This document shows positions 47,319 to 57,109 of a DNA stretch of 64,000 bases, piece after piece. Position 1 is the stretch's first letter, and each line of letters starts with the position of its first letter. Source of the stretch: Ianthella basta. Lineage: Eukaryota > Porifera > Demospongiae > Verongiida > Ianthellidae. The position numbers were made by a program, and so were the translations under genes. The DNA lies in contig OZ025876.1 in NCBI GenBank assembly GCA_964019415.1, positions 1,788,802 to 1,852,801 of the forward strand, given 5' to 3'. The notes under the pieces were generated by a model. The model saw nothing but the letters and a program-made list of their open reading frames with translations. It did not search any database and had not been told where the DNA came from.

Positions 47319-47560
47319 ATGAGCAGCAACAGGCCTAGACCTCCTCCTCACCTGTCCTCCCTTGCAGCAGTACCCGTGGCACAGCCACATGACACTCCAC
47401 CTGCACTGCCACCGCACCCCCCTCCTAGGCACCCAGCATCACACAACGTTAACCCTCTACCGCCACAGGGCGATTCACAGGTAGCCCCAGGGCTCCCTCC
47501 TAATGTGAGGTACAGATCGGATGAGACCGAGATCACTATGAAACCACCACAATTACCTGC
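47319..47560 (+). pseudogene. Orphan caveolin-like first exon, copy 7
   Basis: ATGAGCAGCAACAGGCCTAG opens a proline/histidine-rich frame (M-S-S-N-R-P-R-P-P-P-H-L-S-S-L-A-A-V-P-V) like other first exons, preceded by a TATATAA at 47199 and the AGAAGGAACCAG leader. The frame runs on without a GTAAGT donor into sequence matching the distant 3' flank of copies 3 and 4 (ACATTACTTACA...GCTGAATTTG), so a deletion removed the donor, intron and core exon. The open frame continues to 47600 but has no membrane domain. Not a functional caveolin. Confidence 0.7.
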
Positions 47561-47648
47561 ATATTTTAAATTACTTACAGTACATGCTGAATTTGTATAA
47601 CTCAGTCCTGTTAAGATTAGTACAAAAGTACAAAAGGCAACACTAGTA

Positions 47649-47835
47649 CAGTGTAACCTGTCTAAGACAGCCACCTGTGGGCCATACAGTTCTAACTGAC
47701 CTTCATATACAGAGCGGTGGCTGCTCTACAGAGGTAGATTGCAATACTTAAGTGTTGTTTGGGGCCAGGGAAGCTGGCTGTTTTTAGGAGAGGTGGCTGA
47801 CTAACACAATGACCATCTTAGACAGGTTCCAGCTG
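47649..47835. mobile_element. pogo-like MITE
   Basis: CAGTGTAACCTGTCTAAGAC at the left, GGTTCCAGCTG at the right, TA on both sides (47647-47648 and 47836-47837). Confidence 0.7.
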
Positions 47836-48479
47836 TAATGCAATTTTTCTGTCTGATTAATATACCTGTTACTTAACTGTACACACATGTGTATGGGTTA
47901 TAGGACAGTGTGTTAGAGATATATGGGTTGTCAAACAAATTACACTACATAGGATATTTGATTGCTTGTTGAAAGCTACCATTTACAAAGTATGTACTAT
48001 AATAAGAAAATATGATGAAATGCTAATGTACATGGGAGATATGAAATAGGAAGTGTGGCTTTCAGTATAAGCTCATGTACAGTCATGATTTGCGTGGGAA
48101 GAGGGAGAATTCAGCTTCAGTATGATACATGTGCATGCTACTGTGCTGCAGCTTAAATAGAAAGCATAATATTGTACATATTGCAGTAGTTTCAATGACA
48201 TAATGTGTATTAAAGTGCATGCTCAATTTTGACATAATTATTTTATGTCAAAATTGGACCTTGGAAGCTATTAATCCACTCTACTTGTATTGGTATTTAA
48301 ACTATTGTTCATAGTTATCAGGTTGCAATATATTGTATGCATCCTGCCTTCCATCATGACTGTCCATATATACTCTATAACATAATTAACCTACACCTAA
48401 ATGACAGTATATAAATATTATCATAACTATACAATTGTTATTGCCATGCATATCACTATATTGGCGCTGGAAAAGATGG

Positions 48480-49300
48480 CTGACCAAGGACTGATCGATG
48501 TTGATTGATGATTGTTCTTTGAGCCTCTTCTTCCACCTCGCTCCCAATTTCTTGAAGTGTACTGATTTCTTGAAGTGTATTTCTCTGGTTGCCATATTGT
48601 ATAATTCTAGTCTCCTGTAGACTTTTGATGGCACTTCCGTTGGACACGCAAGATGAGAGATCCCCCTCGAACGGTTTGTGTGTGATGTGCATGCGCTCTA
48701 TGCCTTTGAGGAAGGATGGGGCAGTTTGTGTGCATAGGCCAGTTGTAAGCCGTTGCCCTGCATCTGGTAAACAACCAAGGGGCACACATCCTGCCGTCCC
48801 CATGTGTGCAGTCAGTGTGGAGGTCATGTGGATGAGCTGGGCATACATGGCCTCAGCTGCAAGTTCAGTGTAGAGTGTCTTCCGTGGCACACAGCAATCA
48901 ACACTATTGTCAAGACGTCCCTAGCCAGAGTGCAGTTTCCATCTACACTGGAGTCCTAAGGCCTAGCCGGTCAGATGGCAAACGTCCATGCAGATGAGGC
49001 TACCATCACTCCATGGCGAAGAAGATTGAGAAGTACGCTGAGCTGGCTTAGGACTCACCATGTGGCCCCCACTGGCGGTCGAGACATCTGGTGTGTTTGG
49101 CTCAGGGGCTCACGAATTCTTCACTGAACTGGGCAGGTGGTTGATCCGAGTCACGGGGGATTTGATGTCCCGATGCCACATGATTCAGCAGATCTCAGTT
49201 GCCCTACGAAGAAGCAATGCTGCCTCGGTGCTGGGCACCATTGAGCAATGTAATTTAATTGACAATTAATTACTATTCAGACATTGCATAGGTGGTGCTG
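48480..49300 (+). mobile_element. Internally deleted non-LTR retrotransposon copy
   Basis: 48480-48783 matches the 5' part of the element at 57110; it then joins directly to sequence equivalent to 59288 onward. The join falls at CTGCCGT, present at both ends of the missing 1.85 kb, so it looks like a microhomology deletion that removed the whole reverse transcriptase. The C-G-G-H-V-D-E-L-G-I-H-G-L-S-C zinc motif survives. Confidence 0.75.
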
Positions 49301-50125
49301 CAACCACTGTAACACCTTTAGTCCCTGAGAAACACCAATGGTGGTCTGAATCCAACACTGTTTTACAGTGTACACCAGCATAAACATTGTACACTTCACT
49401 GTCAACACTTGCGAAGTTCAAATTAACTCCCTATATCCTGGATGCAATGTCTTATACAGTGTACAGAGTGCAGCTGTACATGCGCCATGGTGCACACCAG
49501 ACTGCAATTTCTGGCTATTCAGGCTTTCCTCATTAGCGCTTTAGTCATGTACAATGGATTTACGCAACCTTGCAACAGTTCCCACACCATGGGCAGTCAT
49601 TACCTATAGCTAGGATATGGACTGGTACTGTACACACCTATTATATGTCACCCTGTTCGTATCCTAGGTAATGACTACCCAGGTATGGGAACTGCTGCAA
49701 GGCTGCATAAATCCGCTGTACATGGATGTATGCATACAGCATGGTGGTATATATGTACATGGGAACATGTAGCTGGAATGGGCATATGCAGGCAATAGGA
49801 TAGTCTCCTGTGGCAACCCTTGTTATTGCACGCTCACACGTACAATTGCACTATAATGCGCAGGTGGAGAAACAGGGGATGGTAGCAAGACCACAAGAGA
49901 GGCAAAATGTTGGCAGATGTAGGGATGGTGAAACCTTATTCAAATTCAGCGCATGTTAATGACCAGGGTTTTGCATGGACCGGCCTTCCTTGTTGCATGG
50001 ACCGGCTGGCCCCACTCTTTGCCTGGACCAGCCTCCTCCTTGTTTCTACGGTTTTCCATCAGGTGGTTTTACCTTGCAGATACACACTGCACCATCCCTA
50101 CATCTGCCCTTGTTTTTGGAGGAAT
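49301..50125. repeat. Diverged TIR element with a nested foldback
   Basis: About 49340-49940 resembles the TIR element at 18998-19862 (AAACATTGTACACTTCACTG; GATGTAGGGATGG). Within it, 49546-49725 is an inverted repeat (left GTACAATGGATTTACGCAAC, right the matching GCATAAATCCGCTGTAC) of about 65-nt arms. About 49950-50125 is the GGACCGGC...CACCATCCCTACAT block. Confidence 0.55.
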
Positions 50126-50240
50126 TCACTAATGAAGGCAGCCTAGTGTTGCCAAAACGTCTGAATATTAAGCAAGTGGTTTGGTTAGTGTGATCAAAAA
50201 GCTTATGATCTCACTGTGCCATAAATATATACTGAAACGG
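50126..50240. mobile_element. Penelope-like terminal arm fragment
   Basis: ATTCACTAATGAAGGCAGCC to TATGATCTCACTGTGCC matches the inner-to-outer end of the right arm at 45.2 and 61.1 kb. Only this arm remains, directly upstream of caveolin-like copy 8. Confidence 0.65.
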
Positions 50241-50277
50241 ACAATACCAATAACCAAATGACATGTGTATCATTTCC

Positions 50278-50284
50278 TATAAAA
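50278..50284 (+). promoter_or_regulatory. TATA box of caveolin-like copy 8
   Basis: TATAAAA with GCTCACTCAGTGTCC, 94 bp before the ATG at 50372. Confidence 0.65.
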
Positions 50285-50371
50285 GCTCACTCAGTGTCCA
50301 TGTTGTCAGTTTACAGTGATGAGAACCAGGTTACCATCCTTGCAGCCGGTAGTCACGTCTGCTACTGAAAG

Positions 50372-53035
50372 ATGAGTGGCAATAGGCATAGATCTAGAGC
50401 ACCACTTCCCCCTCCTCACTTGTCTTCTCACGCAGCAGTGCCAGTAGGACAGATACACAACCCTCCACCACCACCTCCACTGCGTCATCCACAGCACATA
50501 ACTCCGGGACCACTTCCACTCCCCGAGCAAGGCCCTCCCCCACTGCCTGAGGTGTGGAACAACCCACCTGTGACTGATGAAGTTTTTAAAGAGCCACCAG
50601 TAGCTATCTCTGGCACTGCTGAGAACAATGATACTGATGCGCCCGCAACTGGTGAAGCAAAGGCAACAAAAACAGTCCCAAATGATCTTGCCCACATAGA
50701 AAGAAATGTAAGTTGGTGTTAAGAAATGAGACAAAGTTTGATCCATATTCAAGAAAGATATTTATCATACAGCACGGTAGTGCTGTCTATGTAGGGATGG
50801 TGGTGGTTGTTTGTATGCTGTAATACAAACAAAAAGTAGTGGTACTCCTGAACAGAAGTAAGAGCCGGCGAAAGAAACCGTCTATGACAAAAGGGAGGAT
50901 GTACAGTATTCAGAGCTAACCTTACTTCCAAGCGCAAGCGCGCCGTCTGGTAGAAAGCGTCGTCGTCATTTTCCGTGTTACGTCTTCTTCATCTTCTTCT
51001 CCGTCAGCTGTAGCTCACGAACGACAAGGATTAAGACAACAGTTCATTCGCAGTTCTTCTCCGCGGCCCCCTTCCTGGCTAGTACCTTTTGTAGGTTAGA
51101 GGATGCTGCGACGTAGTATGGCATGTGGCGATTCTCCGGTCTAAGGTGCCCATAGCTATGGTCAGATGTTCCAGGGTGCATACGAGACATGCTTTGCCCG
51201 CCATTCCCCCCCGCACCTTTTCGGAGGTTCTCCGCAGTCGTGCCATTTGGCAGCCATTTCACTTATTGCGCGATTGCTTCCGTCCGCCACTTTCGCGTTC
51301 GTTTGGCGGTACAGAGCTACTTGTCACTTCTGGTTCCACTCCACAAGCATCCTGCATTCAAAGAGTAGGTATAGTGCAGCTCCTTTGTATGCATGTAGGG
51401 GCCGGGCCGCCTGTGGTGTAAGTATATACGTAGTTGTAGCCATATCCCTCCAGACAGTGAGTGAGAGTGGCAGCGAAATATGATTGGGATTGTGGGTGTT
51501 ACTCCGTGACCAAGCCAGCTTGCCTACTGCCACGATTTCCTGAAGCAAGTACGTTTTGGAGGGCTATAGCCCCCTAGCCCCCCCCCCCCCCCCCCTCTAT
51601 TCTGCCATCCTAGCCTTATCACAGCTAACTCTGCAACATGATAGCCTATCCGAAACGACGTAATACATCTTGCACCCACCCACCATCTTCCCTTTCCACC
51701 AGGTGTATCCCTGCAAATTGCTGGCTACTCAATCTACTTTGCTGTGCTCTAGAATCCTCCTACTCTTCCAATTCATCACGCGTTTCCCTGTAAGTATCAA
51801 TTGCAGGCTCTTTGGGTTCATGTGTAGCCATCTCGCTCTGCCATGAGACCCCGGCCCGGCAAACCACTAAGCTTATACTAATGCTTACCATAGCTGTTCA
51901 CTACATCGCTGCATGCAAACCACCACACCCACTTTCATGCCCACACTGTTTAGCTCTAGGCCTGCACAAACATTGTACACTTCACTGCCAATGTTTGTGA
52001 AATTCAGGGAGCTAGTGTCTTACAGTACATCAGAACACACCTGTATATATGTATGCGCCATTGTGTACTAGATTCTGCAATTGCTAGATAGCTGTACATG
52101 TACAGCCTTTTATCATCAGTGCTTCAGTCGTGTACATGGGTGTATGTATGCAGCTTGGTGATGTGTACATAGGAAGATGCATAGCTGGAATAGGCATCCA
52201 ATTTCAGTTGCGTGTAGTAGCCCTTTAGCTTGTTATTGCACACTCATGATTGCATAAAATGCAGGTGGAGAAAAAGAGGATGGTAGCAAGACTGCAAGCG
52301 TAGCAAAATATTGCCAGATGTAGGGATGGCACAAATGTCTTCAAAGTCAGCGAATGTTAATGACCTGGGTTGTGCATGGACAGGCTGAGCTCCCTCTTTG
52401 CATGGACCGGCCCTCCTCCTTGTTCCTACAGTATTTCTGCCAGGTGGTTTGTCATGCCCTTCCGAGACACACAGCACCATCCCTACATCTGTCCTTGTTT
52501 ATGGAGGAAACATTTTTACACACCCTTTATTTAGCTAGACATGTATATATATAGGCTATTAGTACAGCTACATCATCGCACATGTCTTGTTCAGGTGTAT
52601 AACTTAATGTGTGCAGCCCATTCAGTCAGAGAGGTTGGCTAACACACTAATGCATGGTCACAGGTCACGTGTAAAGTTGTTTCTTTTTGCTTTCAGTTGG
52701 GATTTGAAAGCACATTTCCAGAAGAAGAGAAGACCAAAGCAGTGCCTCCCATTAGCAAAGCTCTTGAGTGTGTTTACCGTTACACCAAGCTTGGTGTGTA
52801 CCATGGATGTGTTGTGGTAGTGGGATTTCCTGTCGCAGTTCTGTGGGCTATTGCAGCTGCCATCTTCTCTTTCATCTTCGCATGGTTAATACTGCCATGT
52901 ATGAACATGCTGTCTGTGGCTGCCAAGATGATTCTGCCACTGCTGCGTCTGCCAATGCAGCTCTTCACTGAAATACTCTCTCCATGTCTTGAGGTGTGCG
53001 TCCGGTCAGCTGTTCAGGTGCTTGCGAGGAAGTAA
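50372..53035 (+). CDS. Caveolin-like protein, copy 8 (two exons, 2-kb intron, 224 aa)
   Basis: Exon 1 is 50372-50707 (112 codons, ending I-E-R-N before GTAAGT), exon 2 is 52697-53035 after GCTTTCAG, phase 0. The core is intact: F-E-S-T-F-P-E-E-E-K-T-K-A, G-F-P-V-A-V-L-W, A-A-I-F-S-F, W, P-C, ending S-P-C-L-E-V-C-V-R-S-A-V-Q-V-L-A-R-K. Other copies have a 220-330-nt intron; here the intron is 1989 nt because about 1.77 kb of repeat was inserted at about 50767-52533. Intron sequences on both sides of the insert align to the ordinary intron, so exons 1 and 2 belong together. Splicing across it is plausible but unproven. Confidence 0.72.
50767..52533. mobile_element. Composite repeat inserted in the copy 8 intron
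   Basis: Left end ACAGCACGGTAGTGCTGTCT with TGTAGGGATGG, right end CACCATCCCTACATCTGTCC; these are partly inverted. Inside are the segment shared with about 38.8-39.2 and 20.04-20.53 kb, the empty target site of the pogo element (about 51449), a poly-C run at about 51580, and an inverted copy of the TIR element (about 51690-52340). Confidence 0.65.
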
Positions 53036-55650
53036 ACTGCAGAATTTACATAACATATAGCTACATTTTACTATAGCTAGTGATTTATATCTCAGGTGTA
53101 CATTAATAGATATTCATTTGGCTATAACTGCCTTTCTTCATTCATTAATTCATAATCATGTTGCAACACAAATGAATAATTATACCTGTACATGTGTGGA
53201 TGTACCCACTCCTTATTCTCTCATGATAGAGTAAACCTATTGCATATGCATGCATGAGCAGTGAACTCTCTTCAGTTGGTACAAGAGACTGCATGCAAAT
53301 TAAATCCTAAGCCTTGTAAGAAAGTAACTAATATGTTTTCTAACAGTTACATGTACCCTTATAAAGGAGGTGAGAATCACACTGTCACCTACGCATTTGG
53401 AGGGGTCTTGTTGGTGAATTTGCATGATCGACCCATATACGTTTCTCCTATGGCTTGCAATACAGCTTTTCAGTTTACTTTGCAACAATTCCGCAATCTC
53501 CTGCAAATCACAGCACTTGCACAATAAAATATAATTATGAAAGAGATTACAGAATTCAGCTATAATTGCATGCAGTAAATTGAATACAAAAGGATGATGA
53601 CTGTATGATATTCTGCTTACAAGGTATGTAGTATGCATGAGCTAGGCCTAGGGCTGCAGTTTAGTACATTAAGTATACATATCATTTATACTGTATATAA
53701 TATATATGTATGGCAATGTTCAGACTGCACTGATAATGTTAGCCAGAAGGTTGTGCTGAAGGTTGTGCATGCATTATACAAGTATATAATGCTACACATG
53801 CTATGAATATCTACCAATCAGCTTAAGCTAGGGGTATATTTCCATAAATGATAGCTTTGCACCTAGGCCCTACATTTATTGCATAATAATGATGCATTGC
53901 CCTCACCGATCCATTCACATATCCTGGGTAGTGCATGGGAAAATTTCCATTGCACAAATGTCATGTTGACATGCATGCGTATATGTATGTCTGGCAACAG
54001 CAACATTTTGAATATGAACTCTCTACATGTACAGTGATAATGCACATACTTATAAGAATAGCTTTACACACACACATGCAAGGTGTTGTGGTAACTATAT
54101 AGTCTTATGTACCAGGCCTGTAAGCAGGGGGGTTTGATGGGATCGTATGACCCCCCCCCCCCCCTTTCCAAGATCTGTGGTGAATAGAATTAAGAACCTA
54201 TCCATGTTCTATATAGTAGTCAAACTCTTTACTGAAGACCAGAGTCATTGTATTTTAAGCTTTTTCAGCATTTCCAGTACATATGTATGACCATTCACAA
54301 TGTCTTCCATTTTGATATGCTGTAACTTTAAGCCTTTGACTTTTCAAAACCCTGCATTCAGGACTGTGTATATAGCAAGCCCCTTCCCTTAGGCTATTTC
54401 TGTTATCTTGATGACATCATCTCCTGTACATGTGACTAATGAACGTGACATCAGCATTACTATAGTTATGGCCGGATGTAGGAAAGAGCCGGCAAACAGA
54501 TAATTATTATGCAAACTTAATTTCAGCTGGGAACTGTTAGTGCACCCTGACTTATAGCATGAACTGTAACAATGAACCTATTGTAGCTACATATACATGC
54601 TATGAACTGATTGCGGCAGGTATGTATATATATTAAGTTGTAGGAAACTGTTAATTTGTGATATAGTTCATATACTGTACGTGTAGTGTAGGAAACTGCA
54701 GTGAAACTGCATCAATGTTGAATGATAAACTGTAGCTATCCATGTGCCTTGAGTTATGAGTTAAGTTTGGATAAATGGGAAGTTTCCATTTCAAAGTTTT
54801 GCATACACGTGTGAGCTCTTTTGCAGAAAATTGATGATGAGGTTTGCCAGCCATCCAGCAATGTACATGTCATGCAGCTCCAATTTATTAAATTTAGAGC
54901 TCCATACACATACGTACACATAAACATGCATGTTACTATCAAGTTGCCTGTACAATAAACTGCCACTCGTGTAGCTATTCTTGCTGCCACGCCCAGGAGT
55001 GAGCACACCATTCATTGCATGCATGCCCACCACCACCATGGCCAGCTGCCACGGTTTCATTTCAAATGTACTGAATATGCCCCGTTCTGGTATGCTCCCT
55101 TCCACGCACTTTCAAGTCCAAACTATCTGAGGATAACATGATCATCACTAGTCACTAAACAGAAATAGATCCCGTTGCCATGGTAACGGGCCTCTAAACG
55201 ATGGTTCTAAATCTCTGAGAAGCATTCCAATTGCTTCGCGCGTGATTCTAAATCCCATAATCGTATGTTGCGTGCAGAGCGCGGGGTTTATAAATCCCAT
55301 AATGTACGTTGCGGGCAGAGCATGGGGGTTTATAAATCCCATATAACCATCTGCGAGAACTCCGCGGGGGCAAATATCTTTGTAAAATAGTCGTCATTCA
55401 CGCGTACACCATCAAGAAGCGAGAGTAGGGCGAAATTATTGGCTAAGCGAACGGATTTGGATCTATATCACTTAAATGGCGACCAATCGGTGTCTCTACG
55501 CGATTTAGACCACTCAGCACTCGGGCGCTTCGCGCCCTCGAACTTCGTACTCTAAATCGCGTAGACACCTCTTGGTCGCCATTTACTATTACTTATTTCA
55601 TTCGTACATACAACAGATTAGTGTGAGAAAGTACCACGATCAAACACGCA
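53036..55650. repeat. Segmental duplication D, copy 2: 3' flank of copy 8
   Basis: Near-identical to 41048-43640. Contains a poly-C run near 54152, the X-box copy (55174-55187), the 42-bp tandem repeat (about 55250-55375) and the foldback element (55473-55585). No gene recognised. Confidence 0.8.
55473..55585. mobile_element. Foldback element, second copy
   Basis: Same arms (TAAATGGCGACCAA / TTGGTCGCCATTTA) and inner GGGCGCTTCGCGCCC hairpin as 43453-43565, duplicated with its surroundings. Confidence 0.75.
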
Positions 55651-55918
55651 GTTCAACACTGGGTCTACAGATTGCAGTCTTGGGCACGCAGGCAGCAAGT
55701 TAGGCAAGCTAGCATCAACAGAATGACACCATATATGGGCATATATTAATATTGAAATGGGACATAGTCAATGTGATGAATATTAGCATTGATACTATCT
55801 ATATAACGGAAGACTTACTCAACATTCTAATAACCCAGTATACTGTTTGCAGAAGGAACCAGCTAGTCCTTTATTCTTCTAACTTGGGATGGTTATCGCT
55901 AGCTACTGAGATCTAGAG

Positions 55919-56160
55919 ATGAGCAGCAACAGGCCTAGACCTCCTCCTCACCTGTCCTCCCTTGCAGCAGTACCCGTGGCACAGCCACATGATCCTCCAC
56001 CAGCACTGCCATCGCACCCCCTTCCTAGGCACCCAGCATCACACAACGTTAACCCTCTACCGCCACAGGGCGATTCACAGGTAGCCCCAGGGCTCCCTCC
56101 TACTGTGAGGTACAGATCGGATGAGACCGAGATCACTATGAAACCACCACAATTACCTGC
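55919..56160 (+). pseudogene. Orphan caveolin-like first exon, copy 9
   Basis: Almost identical to the orphan exon at 47319: same ATGAGCAGCAACAGGCC start, same fusion to the 3'-flank sequence (TTACATTACTTACAG), no donor and no core exon. It arose by duplication F after the deletion. The frame remains open to 56200, which may only reflect its youth. Confidence 0.7.
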
Positions 56161-56289
56161 ATATTTTACATTACTTACAGTACATGCTGAATTTGCATAA
56201 CTCAGTCCTTGCTCAAGAATCTCGTATCATCGTAACTCAGTCCTGTTAAAATTAGTACAAAAGTACAAACGGCAACACTAGCTATAGTA

Positions 56290-56473
56290 CAGTGTAACCT
56301 GTCTAAGACGGCCACCTGTGGGCCATGCAGTTCTAACTGACCATATACAGAGCGGTGGCTGCTCTACAGAAGTAGATTGCAATACTTTAGCATTGTTTGG
56401 AGCCAGGGAAGCTGGCTGTTTTTAGGAGAGGTGGCTGACTAACACAATGACCATCTTAGACAGGTTCCAGCTT
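56290..56473. mobile_element. pogo-like MITE
   Basis: CAGTGTAACCTGTCTAAGAC at the left and GGTTCCAGCTT at the right, TA at both flanks; duplicate of 47649-47835. Confidence 0.65.
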
Positions 56474-57109
56474 TAATACAATTTTTCTGTCTGATTAATA
56501 TACCTGTTACTTAACTGTACACACATGTGTATGGGTTATAGGACAGTGTGTTAAAGATATATGGGTTGTCAAACAAATTACACTACATAGGATATTTGAT
56601 TGCTTGTTGAAAGCTACCATTTACAAAGTATGCACTATGAAATTATGATGAAATGCTAATGTACATGGGAGATATGAAATAGGAAGTGTGGCTTTCAGTA
56701 TAAGCTCATGTACAGTCATGATTTGCGTGGGAAGAGGGAGAATTCAGCTTCAGTATGATATTTGTGCATGCTACTGTGCTGAAGCTTAAATAGAAAGCAT
56801 AATATTGTACATATTGCAGTAGTTTCAATGACATAATGCGTATTAAAGTGCTTGCTCAATTTGACATAATTATTTTATGTCAAAATTGGACCTTGGAAGC
56901 TATTAATCCACTCTACTTATATTGGTATTTTGAACTATTGTTCATAGTTATTAGGTTGCAATATATTGTATGCATCCGGCCTTCCATCATGAGTGTCCAT
57001 ATATACACTATAACATAATTAACCTACACCTAAATGACAGTATATAAATATTATCATAACTATATATACAATTGTTATTGCCATGCATATCGCTATATTG
57101 GTGCTGGAA
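56474..57109. other. Duplication F, non-coding
   Basis: Collinear with about 47836-48475; no gene recognised. Confidence 0.5.

Larger units (their letters stand above)
46989..48783. repeat. Segmental duplication F, copy 1
   Basis: Near-identical to about 55595-57432, containing the orphan exon at 47319, a pogo-like MITE, and the start of the non-LTR element. Confidence 0.8.

Noticed and set aside
52244-52480. Frames in the GGACCGGC...CATCCCTACAT block, also at 19.9, 23.2 and 50.0 kb
   Set aside because: Repeat-derived, frame not kept between copies, no recognisable protein.
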